32,788 nt of DNA from contig CAYIFA010000005.1 of assembly GCA_964362625.1 (NCBI GenBank), positions 1 through 32,788 on the forward strand, written 5' to 3'. Below the pieces are notes generated by a model. That model was given only the letters and a program-made list of their open reading frames with translations. It had not been told where the DNA came from and did no database searches. Of the stretch, positions 23,734 through 31,861 are shown in pieces (positions within the stretch are counted from its first letter, which is position 1; each line of letters begins with the position of its first letter). The position numbers and the translations under genes are program-made. Source of the DNA: CAYIFA01 sp964362625. Lineage in GTDB: Bacteria > Patescibacteriota > Minisyncoccia > 1-14-0-10-42-19.

Positions 23734-24255
23734 TTATACAATTCCGTTTGCATGGTTCCGTTCGCGGCATTCTCTGGCGCATTTTAAAATTAGATCTTTA
23801 ACGGCGTGAGGGTTCGGCAAATCGGTCACTTCAAAAGAGCGTTCTCCGGCGGTGTGTATAATTAATTTTCCGTAGCGTAAAAATGTCGCCAAAAACCCCG
23901 GAACCTCAACCGTCACATCCTGGACTTTATCGAGCCCGAACTCAGAAAGTTCATGCCGAAACAGCCCAACTTGTTCAATATCAATAATCCGTTCGTCGGT
24001 GATAATCCAAATATCCAGCCAATAATCTACCCAGCCGATAAATGCCAAAATTGCCAGCAAAAAACCAAAGAGAGCTGCCGCATAAACCGCCAGCGGCATG
24101 ACGAAATCGTACCGGAGATCCACTCCTGACAAATAAATTAATCCCGCCACCGGAAAGATCAACATAATTAATGCCGCCGTAGCTTTCCCGAAAATAACAA
24201 TCCAGTGCCGGTGGATTTTTTTAATCATTTTTTCTTTTTGATGGAGCGATATCAT
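23734..24255 (-). CDS. Membrane protein with bPH2/YdbS-like (PH-like) domain
   Basis: A 173-aa protein with two N-terminal TM helices (about 19-41 and 53-78) followed by a cytosolic bacterial PH-like domain: WLDIWIITDERIIDIEQVGLFR, then ELSEFGLDKVQDVTVEVPG and LRYGKLIIHTAG. This matches the DUF304/bPH2 family, membrane proteins of unclear function. The start (24255) lies 3 bp after the upstream 72-aa gene's stop, so they are co-transcribed, and ruvB heads the cluster. Downstream lies the N gap and then yebC-ruvC. Alternative ATGs exist a few codons in. Confidence 0.8.
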   Translation of the reverse strand: MISLHQKEKMIKKIHRHWIVIFGKATAALIMLIFPVAGLIYLSGVDLRYDFVMPLAVYAAALFGFLLAILAFIGWVDYWLDIWIITDERIIDIEQVGLFRHELSEFGLDKVQDVTVEVPGFLATFLRYGKLIIHTAGERSFEVTDLPNPHAVKDLILKCARECRERNHANGIV

Positions 24256-24258
24256 TTT

Positions 24259-24477
24259 CTAAATATTTATCAATGCCGAAATTTCATTCCATGGCACGAA
24301 AAAAAACAACGCGGTGGAAACAATGGCCAAGCCAACGATAATCGTCAAAAACAAGCTGTTAATCCAACTGCCGTGGTCTTCCGGCGGCTCATAACGCCGA
24401 TAGTGATACAAAAGCGCGTAAACCAAAGCCAGCGCGCCAACAATAAACAAGAAATGAATCGCGAATGCAATTATCAT
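24259..24477 (-). CDS. Small two-TM membrane protein, 72 aa
   Basis: No family is recognised. It is MIIAFAIHFLFIVGALALVY (first TM), a short charged loop LYHYRRYEPPEDHGSW, then a second TM (LFLTIIVGLAIVSTALFFFV) and a short end. The ATG overlaps the ruvB stop (ATGA), showing translational coupling. The PH-like membrane protein follows 3 bp after its stop. Position inside a ruvB-yebC-ruvC locus may be lineage-specific and does not by itself imply a repair role. Confidence 0.7.
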   Translation of the reverse strand: MIIAFAIHFLFIVGALALVYALLYHYRRYEPPEDHGSWINSLFLTIIVGLAIVSTALFFFVPWNEISALINI

Positions 24478-25472
24478 AACAATTCTGTCTGTGGTAATTT
24501 TTTGCCCAAGTGCTCGAGCGCCGAACGCGTCACCATCCGGCCACGCGGCGTGCGTTCGATAAAACCAATCCTCAACAAATACGGCTCATAAATTTCCTCG
24601 ATAGTCGCCTGCTCTTCACTCGTTACCGCGGCCATGGTTTGGATGCCAACCGGACCGCCTCTGAATTTCTCAATGATAGCCGAAAGAAGCTTACGATCAG
24701 TTTCCTCGAGGCCCCGGCTATCAATGCCGAGAAGATCAAGGGTTTTTTTCGCAACTTCAAGCGTAATTTTTGGGGAATCATGCACTTGAGCATAATCACG
24801 CGCTCTTTTTAAAAGACGGTTGGCAATCCGCGGAGTGGCGCGCGACCGATTAGCAATTATTTCGGCCGCATCGTTTTCTAAGGCAATTTTCAGGATTTTC
24901 GCGGAGCGCTGCATAATTTTTCTAAGCTCGGGCTCATCATAGTAGTCTAGGCGGAATGTGCCGCCGGAAAAACGCGAACGCAAGGGAGATGACATCATTG
25001 AGGCGCGGGTAGTGGCGGCAATTAAAGTAAACGCCGGCAGTTCGAGTTGGATTGAGCGCGCACCCGGGCCCTTACCAATAATGATATCAATAACCCGTGA
25101 TTCAAGCGCGGGATAAAGAATCTCTTCTACAGCGCGATTAAGGCGATGAATTTCGTCAATAAACAAAATGTCGCCGGCCGAAAGATTGGTTAAGAGCGAA
25201 GCCAGATCCCCCACCCTTTCTATCGCCGGGCCGGAAGTAATTTTTATGCTACTGGCCATTTCGTTGGCAACAACGTGGGCAAGTGTGGTCTTGCCTAGGC
25301 CCGGAGGACCGTAAAATAAGAGGTGCTCGAGGGTTTCGGCGCGAGCTTTGGCGGCCTTGATTAAAATGGCCAGATTTGCTTTAATGGGTTCTTGTCCGAT
25401 ATAGTCAGCCCATTTACCGGGCCGTAAAGCCGCGTCAATAGATTTATCTTCACTTTTTGGCTCTTTAGCCAT
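24474..25472 (-). CDS. ruvB: Holliday junction branch migration helicase RuvB
   Basis: A 332-aa AAA+ motor that drives branch migration with RuvA. Walker A is YGPPGLGKTTLAH (about 54-63), Walker B ILFIDEIHRLNR, then sensor 1 FTLIAATTRASMMSSPLRSRF with the arginine finger. The C-terminal winged-helix domain covers about 265-332 (GPVGIQTMA, PYLLRIGFIERTPRGR). The length is standard. ruvA is not in the window. No Shine-Dalgarno sequence is obvious, and a TATACA box lies about 22 nt upstream of the ATG. It heads an operon with two membrane proteins and, beyond the gap, yebC-ruvC. Confidence 0.96.
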   Translation of the reverse strand: MAKEPKSEDKSIDAALRPGKWADYIGQEPIKANLAILIKAAKARAETLEHLLFYGPPGLGKTTLAHVVANEMASSIKITSGPAIERVGDLASLLTNLSAGDILFIDEIHRLNRAVEEILYPALESRVIDIIIGKGPGARSIQLELPAFTLIAATTRASMMSSPLRSRFSGGTFRLDYYDEPELRKIMQRSAKILKIALENDAAEIIANRSRATPRIANRLLKRARDYAQVHDSPKITLEVAKKTLDLLGIDSRGLEETDRKLLSAIIEKFRGGPVGIQTMAAVTSEEQATIEEIYEPYLLRIGFIERTPRGRMVTRSALEHLGKKLPQTELL

Positions 25473-25522
25473 TGACTTTTAATCCAATCGGGTGTATAAT
25501 TACGTAGAATAAAACCGGATTT

Positions 25523-25679
25523 GGCTTGAGCCGCAAGATCTCTGGGCAATCTAATTTTTATAAATTTGCGGGGTTCTTTTAAGAGTGTGGATTGGTTCCG
25601 ACTGCTCCATGCCTCCGGGGAACTCTAAACTCGCTACGCTACGGCGGGTCATTGCCTAGAGATCCTGCGGACTCAAAAC
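25523..25679 (-). repeat. Long inverted-repeat element upstream of ruvB
   Basis: A ~28-nt left arm (25523-25550, with AAGATCTCTGGGCAAT) is complementary to a right arm (25651-25679, with ATTGCCTAGAGATCCT) with few mismatches. The ~100-nt interior has G/C-rich patches (GCGGGGTTC, CCTCCGGGGAAC, GCTACGGCGGG). No ORF is present. It could be a structured RNA or a MITE-like insertion. The rest of 25473-25761 holds only the ruvB leader. Confidence 0.55.
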
Positions 25680-25761
25680 ATACTTTAAGATTATCTTTAT
25701 TCAAAAAATAAAGCCAGCCGAGATTTACCCAGCCGACGCATATTTTAGGGTAAGGTTTTAA

Positions 25762-27435
25762 CTACTTAGCTCCAGCCACTCTTTCCACCTCCTCCAAGCT
25801 GGTTACACCATCGAGAACTTTTAAAATCCCGTCCTGAAACAAAGTAATCATATTTTGCCGCTTCATTTCTTCGCTCAACTGCTTGTGGGTGGGGTTTTGC
25901 AAAATCATCTGCTCAACCCGGTCATCAATTAAAATCATTTCAAATATTCCGATGCGTCCTTTGTAGCCGATATTGTTGCAAACCGGACAACCAACCGCGC
26001 GCCACAGGACTATTTTTTTATTTTTTAAATCCTTTCTGAAATTATCCGGGAAATCTTTGATCGTGCCGTTAATACGTTTAGACTCGGCCGCGTTAGGCTC
26101 GTCTTTTTTACGACATTCTTTGCAAAGCTTTCTCACTAATCGCTGGGCCATGGCCACATTAATTGCCGGCGCGATTAAATTGGGCTGGACTCCAAGATCA
26201 ATCAAACGCGGTATAGTCCCCACGGCATTATTGGTATGGAGCGTCGAAAATACCAAATGCCCGGTGAGCGCCGCGTGGGTCGCAGTGTCCGCGGTCTCCT
26301 TATCTCGTATTTCACCGACCAAAATGACATCGGGGTCCTGCCGGAGTATCGCGCGCAACCCGCCGGCAAAAGTGTATCCGCGATCAACGTTAACTTGAGT
26401 TTGGGTAATACCGATCAAGTGATATTCAATCGGATCTTCAATAGTAACTATGTTTATCTCCGGATTTCTTTTTATTTTCACAAAAGCGTAAAGAGTGGTG
26501 GTCTTGCCAGAGCCGGTTGGGCCAGTGGTCAAAATCATGCCATTAGGGATTTTTAATTGTCCTTTGATTATTTCAAGAATATATGACTGCATTCCGAGAT
26601 CTTGCAGCTCTACCGATATGGTCTTGGGATCCAAAATCCGGAGCACAACGGTTTCACCATAAGGCCCGGGAAGAACCGAAGTACGAATCTCAATGTCAAT
26701 ATCTTCACGGCGAATTGTAAATCTCCCGTCCTGCGCTTCATTGTGGATGTTAAGTTTCAATTCGGAAATAAGCTTGATCCGCGATAAGACCAGTTTGAAA
26801 ACACGGCTCGGAATAAAAATTACATCATGCAAAACCCCGTCAAGACGTATACGCAACCGAACTTCCGCTTCTTGCGGTTCGATGTGAATGTCGGACGCTT
26901 CTAATTGGAAGGCGCCGCTCAAAATAATTTCCAGAATTTCCGAGGTATGACGCTGTTCTAATGACGCTATAGCCGGTTTCATCAATTGGCCAAAATCTTC
27001 TATGTTTTTTATCTTTTCAGAAAATTCCTGGATCCTTTCCGGGGAAATGTCTATGAATCCTCGTTTAGTTTCGATAAATTCTTTCACCTCCCGGTACCGA
27101 TCCCAAACCCGCTTTAGGCTGTTCGGCGAGCACAAAAAAACCTGCACAGTATAGCCCTGGCGCTTTAAGGTATCCAAAATCTCTTTGGTGCGCGGCAAAT
27201 CCGGATTGGTAAGTACGATCTGCAGTTTCTTACCTACTTTTTGGAAAACCGCGAGCATCCCGCCACGCGCTTCTCCTTCTTCAACCAATCGGAGGGCATC
27301 TAAGTCGATTGTGAGGCGCGAAAGATCGATATAAGGCAACCCCCGTTTCTTGGCAATTATTTGCGCCAAATCCTCGGCCTCTTTTTCGTAAAGTTCGGCC
27401 AATACCTTCCCCCCGTCATTGTCTTTCCTTTGCAT
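25762..27435 (-). CDS. pilB: Type IV pilus assembly ATPase PilB/GspE
   Basis: A 557-aa secretion ATPase powering type IV pilus extension or type II-like secretion. The N-terminal MshEN-type domain (about 15-115) is followed by the catalytic core: Walker A GPTGSGKT (305-312), Asp box VTIEDPIEYH, Walker B DPDVILVGEIRD, and His box STLHTNNAVGTIPRL. A C-terminal zinc motif follows (CKEC and CPVCNNIGYKGR). Pili of this kind underlie adhesion and DNA uptake in CPR bacteria. No other pil genes are adjacent; the window has DHH-like and replication genes instead. The ATG is 8 nt after TATACA, with TTGTTA 16 bp further upstream overlapping the end of the preceding gene. No Shine-Dalgarno sequence is visible. 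Confidence 0.93.
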   Translation of the reverse strand: MQRKDNDGGKVLAELYEKEAEDLAQIIAKKRGLPYIDLSRLTIDLDALRLVEEGEARGGMLAVFQKVGKKLQIVLTNPDLPRTKEILDTLKRQGYTVQVFLCSPNSLKRVWDRYREVKEFIETKRGFIDISPERIQEFSEKIKNIEDFGQLMKPAIASLEQRHTSEILEIILSGAFQLEASDIHIEPQEAEVRLRIRLDGVLHDVIFIPSRVFKLVLSRIKLISELKLNIHNEAQDGRFTIRREDIDIEIRTSVLPGPYGETVVLRILDPKTISVELQDLGMQSYILEIIKGQLKIPNGMILTTGPTGSGKTTTLYAFVKIKRNPEINIVTIEDPIEYHLIGITQTQVNVDRGYTFAGGLRAILRQDPDVILVGEIRDKETADTATHAALTGHLVFSTLHTNNAVGTIPRLIDLGVQPNLIAPAINVAMAQRLVRKLCKECRKKDEPNAAESKRINGTIKDFPDNFRKDLKNKKIVLWRAVGCPVCNNIGYKGRIGIFEMILIDDRVEQMILQNPTHKQLSEEMKRQNMITLFQDGILKVLDGVTSLEEVERVAGAK

Positions 27436-27443
27436 TATTCAAT

Positions 27444-27471
27444 TGTATAAGAATTATTGACGCTTTAACAA
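27444..27471 (-). promoter_or_regulatory. Promoter of pilB
   Basis: On the minus strand TTGTTA and TATACA (27449-27444) are 16 bp apart. The -35 lies in the last codons of the upstream gene. The ATG is 8 nt past the -10. Confidence 0.45.
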
Positions 27472-28506
27472 CTTATGCATATGACGTTCGGCATCAGTGA
27501 AATTCCCGAATCTATCGCTGTAAAAATACAACGGATTTGAAGCTTGTTTCAGTTCGCGAGAAAACTTGTCGGAAATAGCCGTGTCAACAGAATATGCCAA
27601 ACAGCGCGCGCCACCGGACGGCTCTTCAAAAAACAGGAAAGAGGTTTTTACTTGCGGAATATTTTCGCGCAGAACTTCTAAAAGCGCCGCCCGAGAAAAT
27701 TCATCTTGCGGCGCCCCACTTTTCTCAAAATCGTTTTTGGCGATAAACGTCCATGAGGAAGACGTGGATTGATCGATTTGCGTCCGGGCCAGCGCTCGGC
27801 CTAAAACGTTGCTAAATGATATATCTTTGAGTGACTCGGCGGCTTCGGCAATCTTCTCTTTGGCCGCGCCTGATTTTAGAAGCATGCGCGCAAAATCAAA
27901 AATCTCTTCGCTAACTCCGGAACGGAAATTTTTGGTTTCGTAAACTAACGCGGCATAAAGCAAAGTAGTGAGTTCCTGTTTTCGGGATAAATTTTCATCA
28001 AAGTTCCTGGCAATATCAAAAACTTTTTTTGATATTGGAACCTGATTCTTAACAATATTTATTTGCCGTTCCCGTGGCGGCAACTCGGCAATATTAGTAA
28101 GCGTTGCGATATCAGGATCATAAGACAATAAAAATAAAACATCGGCCTTTGGCAACTTTTCTCTCATTAAAACATCGCTACTCGCAATTTTAGATTTCGA
28201 AGAAATTATAACTGAAATATTTTTTTCGTCTTCTTCGTAACAAATTTCTTCAATTTGCACATTTTTCGGCACCGAAATCTCGGTTTTAAAAGAAGTCTTC
28301 TGGTTTTGACGGGCAGGCAATACAGACGCGAATTTATCCGAAATAAATCCCGGGAGCTGCGGACAAACCAAAACATTTTTACCCAAACTCTCCAAAAAAA
28401 ACCGTAATGCTTCTCTCGCAAAAAACACCTCCGAAGGCGCCGTGTTCCCGGAAGCAATTAAAAAATTATTGTTATCCGCTATGATGTTTCTTATTTGCTC
28501 GCTCAT
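27454..28506 (-). CDS. Degenerate DHH-family (NrnA-like) protein
   Basis: A 350-aa protein whose layout follows DHH/DHHA1 phosphoesterases such as NrnA. An opening strand and helix (NNFLIASGNTAPSEVFFARE, then ALRFFLESLGKNVLVC) sits where functional enzymes have HxNPDGDAxGS. The central ADVLFLLSYDP sits in place of the DxxD strand. A helical LLYAALVYETKNFRSGVSEEIFD segment resembles TALYTGIxTDTGxFR, and the C-terminal substrate-domain region ends with NFTDAERHM. The catalytic Asp and His residues, including DHH, are missing, so enzymatic activity is unlikely. A structural or nucleotide-sensing role is a guess. It lies between dnaN and pilB on the same strand, 46 bp after dnaN. No Shine-Dalgarno sequence is evident. 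Confidence 0.6.
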   Translation of the reverse strand: MSEQIRNIIADNNNFLIASGNTAPSEVFFAREALRFFLESLGKNVLVCPQLPGFISDKFASVLPARQNQKTSFKTEISVPKNVQIEEICYEEDEKNISVIISSKSKIASSDVLMREKLPKADVLFLLSYDPDIATLTNIAELPPRERQINIVKNQVPISKKVFDIARNFDENLSRKQELTTLLYAALVYETKNFRSGVSEEIFDFARMLLKSGAAKEKIAEAAESLKDISFSNVLGRALARTQIDQSTSSSWTFIAKNDFEKSGAPQDEFSRAALLEVLRENIPQVKTSFLFFEEPSGGARCLAYSVDTAISDKFSRELKQASNPLYFYSDRFGNFTDAERHMHKLLKRQ

Positions 28507-28552
28507 TTCTTAAAACATCCATAGCATCTTTATTAAGTTTTGTCGAGATGAT

Positions 28553-29650
28553 CTAAACGTTCTTCATCGGCATGGCGAGGTAAATGTAACTCGCGTCAAA
28601 CGGGCTCTGAAGCATTACCGGTTTGGAATCACCGTTAAAGCGGAGTAAAATTTCGTCGGACGAGATAGCTAAAACTCCGTCCATTACATAGTTGTAGTTA
28701 AAAACCGCGGAAAGCCGCTCGCCGGTAACTTCCGCTTTCATATGGCTGATATGCTCGCCAATTTCGGTTGATTTTGTGGTTGCTTCAAACAAGCCGTCTT
28801 CCGGATAAACATTAAAGTGAACTTCTTTGAGGCGGCTCGAAAATATGCTGGCTAACTTCAAAGAATTGACTAGTTCTGCTTTTTTGAGCTTAACCTCGGT
28901 AGAAAACGACGAAGGAATTATATTTTCATAGTTTGGGAAAGATCCTTCTTTCAACCTGGTTATAAATGAAAATGATTTAGAAAAGAAAACCGCTTGCGTA
29001 TCATTAAAAGATAAAGTTAATGGTTCATTAATGTTTTCTAAAATTTTTACTAATTCAATCATGTGTTTATAAGGGAATAATAGCGAGTATGTACTTTCAT
29101 TTTTAAATTCAATTACCTTTTCAGCTAATCGAAATGAATCGGTCGCGGCTAATTTTATTCTATTTTTATGTATTTGCATGTATAAACTCGAAATTTCCGG
29201 TTTTATTTCGGATGTGGCTGATGCTAATAAAACTTTTGAAAAATACCCGGAAATATTCTCATGAGGTATTTCTATTGATTTAGTTTTATTTATTTTTGGA
29301 AATGGCGGGAAATCATCCGCCGGATATCCTTTAATTATCGAGGAAGATGTTTCTGTTTTTAAAAATAAAGTATTTTGTTTACCTTCTAGTTTTATTTTAT
29401 CGCCACTTAATGATGAAATAAGCGACAAAAATGATTTAGCTGGAATAACAATATTCCCTGGAATCTTAACTGCAGCGGGAACATATATTTCGAAACCAGT
29501 GTCTAAATTAGTTGCTCGAATATTTAATAAATTATTTTTGGCCTCAATATTAATTCCTTGGAGAATAGGATTATGCGCTTCCCTGGAGATATGCCGCTCA
29601 GATAAAAACACCGCTTTATGAAATTTATCTTTTAAACATTCTACATTCAT
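28553..29650 (-). CDS. dnaN: DNA polymerase III beta subunit (sliding clamp)
   Basis: A 365-aa ring-forming processivity clamp with three similar domains of about 120 residues. Recognisable parts are the N-terminal KFHKAVFLSERHISREAHNP, the first-domain repeat IKIPGNIVIPAKSFLSLISS, the second-domain core KLAATDSFRLAEK and SLLFPYKHMIELVKIL, FPNYENIIP, and the C-terminal ending SYIYLAMPMKNV. This matches the family's hydrophobic groove and its final PMR/PM signature. Downstream of dnaA on the same strand, it follows the classic dnaA-dnaN order across an AT-rich spacer. No Shine-Dalgarno sequence is present. TATAAT about 20 nt upstream of the ATG is a likely -10. Confidence 0.94.
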   Translation of the reverse strand: MNVECLKDKFHKAVFLSERHISREAHNPILQGINIEAKNNLLNIRATNLDTGFEIYVPAAVKIPGNIVIPAKSFLSLISSLSGDKIKLEGKQNTLFLKTETSSSIIKGYPADDFPPFPKINKTKSIEIPHENISGYFSKVLLASATSEIKPEISSLYMQIHKNRIKLAATDSFRLAEKVIEFKNESTYSLLFPYKHMIELVKILENINEPLTLSFNDTQAVFFSKSFSFITRLKEGSFPNYENIIPSSFSTEVKLKKAELVNSLKLASIFSSRLKEVHFNVYPEDGLFEATTKSTEIGEHISHMKAEVTGERLSAVFNYNYVMDGVLAISSDEILLRFNGDSKPVMLQSPFDASYIYLAMPMKNV

Positions 29651-29859
29651 AAATAAATAAGTTATTAAATATTATATTTTAGTAGTTATATACAACGGCA
29701 AAAGTGTTAATAATGTTATTTTTAGTTTAAAATAAATGTTTTTTATATCTAGAATAGTGTTGGTTATTTGTTAATTAAGTATTAATAATTTTTTAAAAAG
29801 GTTATTTAAAAATATTTTTTAACAATTAATAAACAAGTTACTTTTTATTTATTAACAAA
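29651..29859. other. AT-rich dnaA-dnaN spacer, candidate origin region
   Basis: This 209-bp spacer is roughly 85% A+T by eye. It holds two copies of the 9-mer TTATTAACA (29705-29713 inverted, 29849-29857 direct), two mismatches from the E. coli DnaA box TTATCCACA. A third copy lies at 31322-31330 beyond dnaA. Long A/T runs could act as an unwinding region. There is no ORF. Assignment as oriC is inferred from position and these boxes. Confidence 0.5.
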
Positions 29860-31230
29860 CTATTCATTATAAAGAGAAGCGCGAATTTGGTTAATTTCTT
29901 CCCGCGTCCGCTCATTTTTTTTAATTTCATCTGCAATTTTTTCATAGGAATGTATAGCGGTAGTATGGTCTCGACCCCCGAATTTTTGGCCAATATACGG
30001 ATATGATCCGCTGAAATCTTCTCTTAATAAATACATCGCGATTTGACGCGGTCGGACTATTTCTTTTATTCTTGTTTTCTCAAAAATGTTTTTTTCAGTT
30101 ATATTATAATATTGAGCCACTGCCTTGATTATTTGCTGGGCTGTGGCGACTTTCTTTGGTTTTACATTTTTAGCCAAAAATTCTTTTATTTCGGCGAGGG
30201 TTAATTGCTTTTCAAGCAGTTTTGACTGGGCGATAATAGAGTTTAAAGCTCCTTCCAGTTCTCTAATGTTTGATTGTACCGTGGCGGCGGTGTATTCAAT
30301 GATTTCTTCCGGCAGTACAATGTTTTTTTCCCTAATTTTATTTTTTAGGATAGCTAGGCGCGCTTCGTATTCCGGCTCCGAAATGTCCGTAATCATCCCG
30401 CCTTCAAAACGGCTTCTTAAGCGTTCTTCTATGTTTTCTATTGATTTTGGCGGTCGGTCTGAAGAGAAAACTATTTGCTTATTTTTTTCGTAAAGAGTAT
30501 TAAAGGTATGAAAAACTTCTTCTTGGGTTTGTATTTTTTTGGCGATAAATTGAATATCGTCGATTATTAAAAGATCGATTGCTCGGTATTTATCTTTAAA
30601 TTGCGCTATGTTGTTGTTCTGGAGAGAGTTTACAAATTCATTTGTGAATTTTTCCGCGGAAATGTATTTTATTTTAAGGCCGCCCGAATGATTTTTTATT
30701 TCATTGCCTATCCCCTGTAATAAATGTGTTTTTCCCAGGCCGACTCCGCCGTAAATAAAAAGAGGGTTGTATAGTGTCCCCGGGGATTTGGTAACGGCTT
30801 TAGCCGCGGCATGCGCCAATTCGTTAAACGATCCAACAATAAAATTATCAAATGTGTATCTGGGGTTCAAATTTGTGTCATGATCAACCGTTAGTTCGGT
30901 AATTTCCGGCTGTTCTTCGCGGCTAGCTTCGGGTTTGCGCTCCAAGTCATACTTTGGTATTCGGCCCTGTTCTCCAAAGATCCGCGGCAATATGGAAAAT
31001 TCAATGTTGCGGACAACAAATGGCGCGTGATTCCGGAGCGCACGCAGAATATTTTTTTGATATTTGTTTTCCAGCCAGTCCTTAGCAAAGGCATTTGGGA
31101 CTCCAATAACTATTTTCCCTTCAACGAAGTTGCAAAGCGCCGTGTTTTTAAACCAAGTTATAAAATTCGCTTTTGAAACGTCGATCTCTATGTCGGTTAA
31201 AACTTTGCTCCACAATTCTTCGTTGTTCAT
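29860..31230 (-). CDS. dnaA: Chromosomal replication initiator DnaA
   Basis: A 456-aa AAA+ initiator. Domain I (about 1-85) starts MNNEELWSKVLTDIEIDVSK, followed by a short linker. Domain III has PRYTFDNFIVGSFNELAHAAA, Walker A IYGGVGLGKTHLLQGIG, Walker B LLIIDDIQFIA, and sensor II region RLRSRFEGG. Domain IV has the DNA-binding signature GRDHTTAIHSYEKI. It opens the origin and also regulates transcription. The length is normal. The leader of about 35 nt has a TATAAT -10 at 31272-31277 and no good Shine-Dalgarno sequence. It is divergent from rpmH, as in many bacterial origin regions. Confidence 0.97.
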   Translation of the reverse strand: MNNEELWSKVLTDIEIDVSKANFITWFKNTALCNFVEGKIVIGVPNAFAKDWLENKYQKNILRALRNHAPFVVRNIEFSILPRIFGEQGRIPKYDLERKPEASREEQPEITELTVDHDTNLNPRYTFDNFIVGSFNELAHAAAKAVTKSPGTLYNPLFIYGGVGLGKTHLLQGIGNEIKNHSGGLKIKYISAEKFTNEFVNSLQNNNIAQFKDKYRAIDLLIIDDIQFIAKKIQTQEEVFHTFNTLYEKNKQIVFSSDRPPKSIENIEERLRSRFEGGMITDISEPEYEARLAILKNKIREKNIVLPEEIIEYTAATVQSNIRELEGALNSIIAQSKLLEKQLTLAEIKEFLAKNVKPKKVATAQQIIKAVAQYYNITEKNIFEKTRIKEIVRPRQIAMYLLREDFSGSYPYIGQKFGGRDHTTAIHSYEKIADEIKKNERTREEINQIRASLYNE

Positions 31231-31271
31231 AGTTTCGGCGTTAGTCGCTAAAATTTTTTTGAATAAAATTT

Positions 31272-31277
31272 ATTATA
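31272..31277 (-). promoter_or_regulatory. -10 element of dnaA
   Basis: A perfect TATAAT on the minus strand, with TTACCC 17 bp upstream as a half-matching -35. The leader to the ATG at 31230 is about 35 nt. Confidence 0.55.
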
Positions 31278-31321
31278 ACTTTCTTTTGGACGTCGGGTAA
31301 CATTAATAAAGATTGGTTTAA

Positions 31322-31330
31322 TGTTAATAA
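31322..31330 (-). promoter_or_regulatory. Candidate DnaA box
   Basis: TGTTAATAA, the reverse complement of TTATTAACA, also found twice in the dnaA-dnaN spacer. Close by, AACATTAA and TTAATGTT form an 8-bp inverted repeat (31299-31326). Confidence 0.4.
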
Positions 31331-31373
31331 TAAGTGGAAGCCGTGTGAATATTGTAAATAATAATTTCTGTGG

Positions 31374-31379
31374 TAAAGT
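31374..31379 (+). promoter_or_regulatory. -10 element of rpmH
   Basis: TAAAGT ends 6 nt before the ATG at 31386, with TTGTAA 16 bp upstream. The transcript is predicted to be leaderless. Confidence 0.5.
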
Positions 31380-31385
31380 TAAACC

Positions 31386-31523
31386 ATGCCCAAAAGAACA
31401 TATCAGCCGAAAAAAAGAAAGAGAAAAAGATCGCACGGTTTTCTTAGCCGTTCGAAAACGGCTTCCGGCAGGAGAGTTGTCAGACGGCGCAAAAGGAAAG
31501 GCCGATATAGCGTTACGGTATGA
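31386..31523 (+). CDS. rpmH: Ribosomal protein bL34
   Basis: A 45-aa, extremely basic ribosomal protein of the 50S subunit. The sequence PKRTYQPKKRKRKRSHGFLS followed by RSKTASGRRVVRRR is unmistakable bL34. It starts without a Shine-Dalgarno sequence, 6 nt after TAAAGT, and its stop overlaps the rnpA start (ATGA). It heads the conserved rpmH-rnpA-yidD-yidC operon divergent from dnaA. Confidence 0.96.
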   Translation: MPKRTYQPKKRKRKRSHGFLSRSKTASGRRVVRRRKRKGRYSVTV

Positions 31524-31858
31524 CTATCGCGAAGTTTCTTCGCCTGCCGCGAGAGCGCATAAAAAAAGTCTTAAAACTCGGACGTCGCCTCAAAAACGGG
31601 CCAATAACCGCGGTTTTACTGGGGAATAACCTAAACACCTCCAGGATAGCGGTCGTTATATCGTCAAAGGCAATAAGAAAAAGCGTTGTTCGAAACAAAA
31701 TACGCCGGAGGATAAAAGAGATTTTTAAGAAAATAAAAGAATTGCTGGATAAGAATTACGATGTTGTAATAATTATCTATTCTGATAACAGGTCCAGTTT
31801 CAAAGATTTAGAACAGCTCTTATTTGGCGCATTTCTCACCGCAAAAGTAATTAAATAA
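31520..31858 (+). CDS. rnpA: Ribonuclease P protein component
   Basis: A 112-aa basic protein that binds the RNase P RNA and helps mature tRNA 5' ends. The signature RNR-type helix reads KSVVRNKIRRRIKEIFKK, preceded by RIAVVISSKAIRKS. The length is typical of the family. It is translationally coupled to rpmH by a 4-bp overlap and followed by yidD after 3 bp. Confidence 0.94.
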   Translation: MTIAKFLRLPRERIKKVLKLGRRLKNGPITAVLLGNNLNTSRIAVVISSKAIRKSVVRNKIRRRIKEIFKKIKELLDKNYDVVIIIYSDNRSSFKDLEQLLFGAFLTAKVIK

Positions 31859-31861
31859 ATT

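Noticed and set aside
23503..23801. ORFs spanning the N gap
   Set aside because: They join YebC codons to unrelated sequence through 100 Ns, and the frame across the gap is meaningless.
31299..31326. Operator for dnaA autoregulation
   Set aside because: AACATTAA/TTAATGTT is symmetrical, but AT-rich palindromes are expected by chance here and it does not overlap the dnaA -10.
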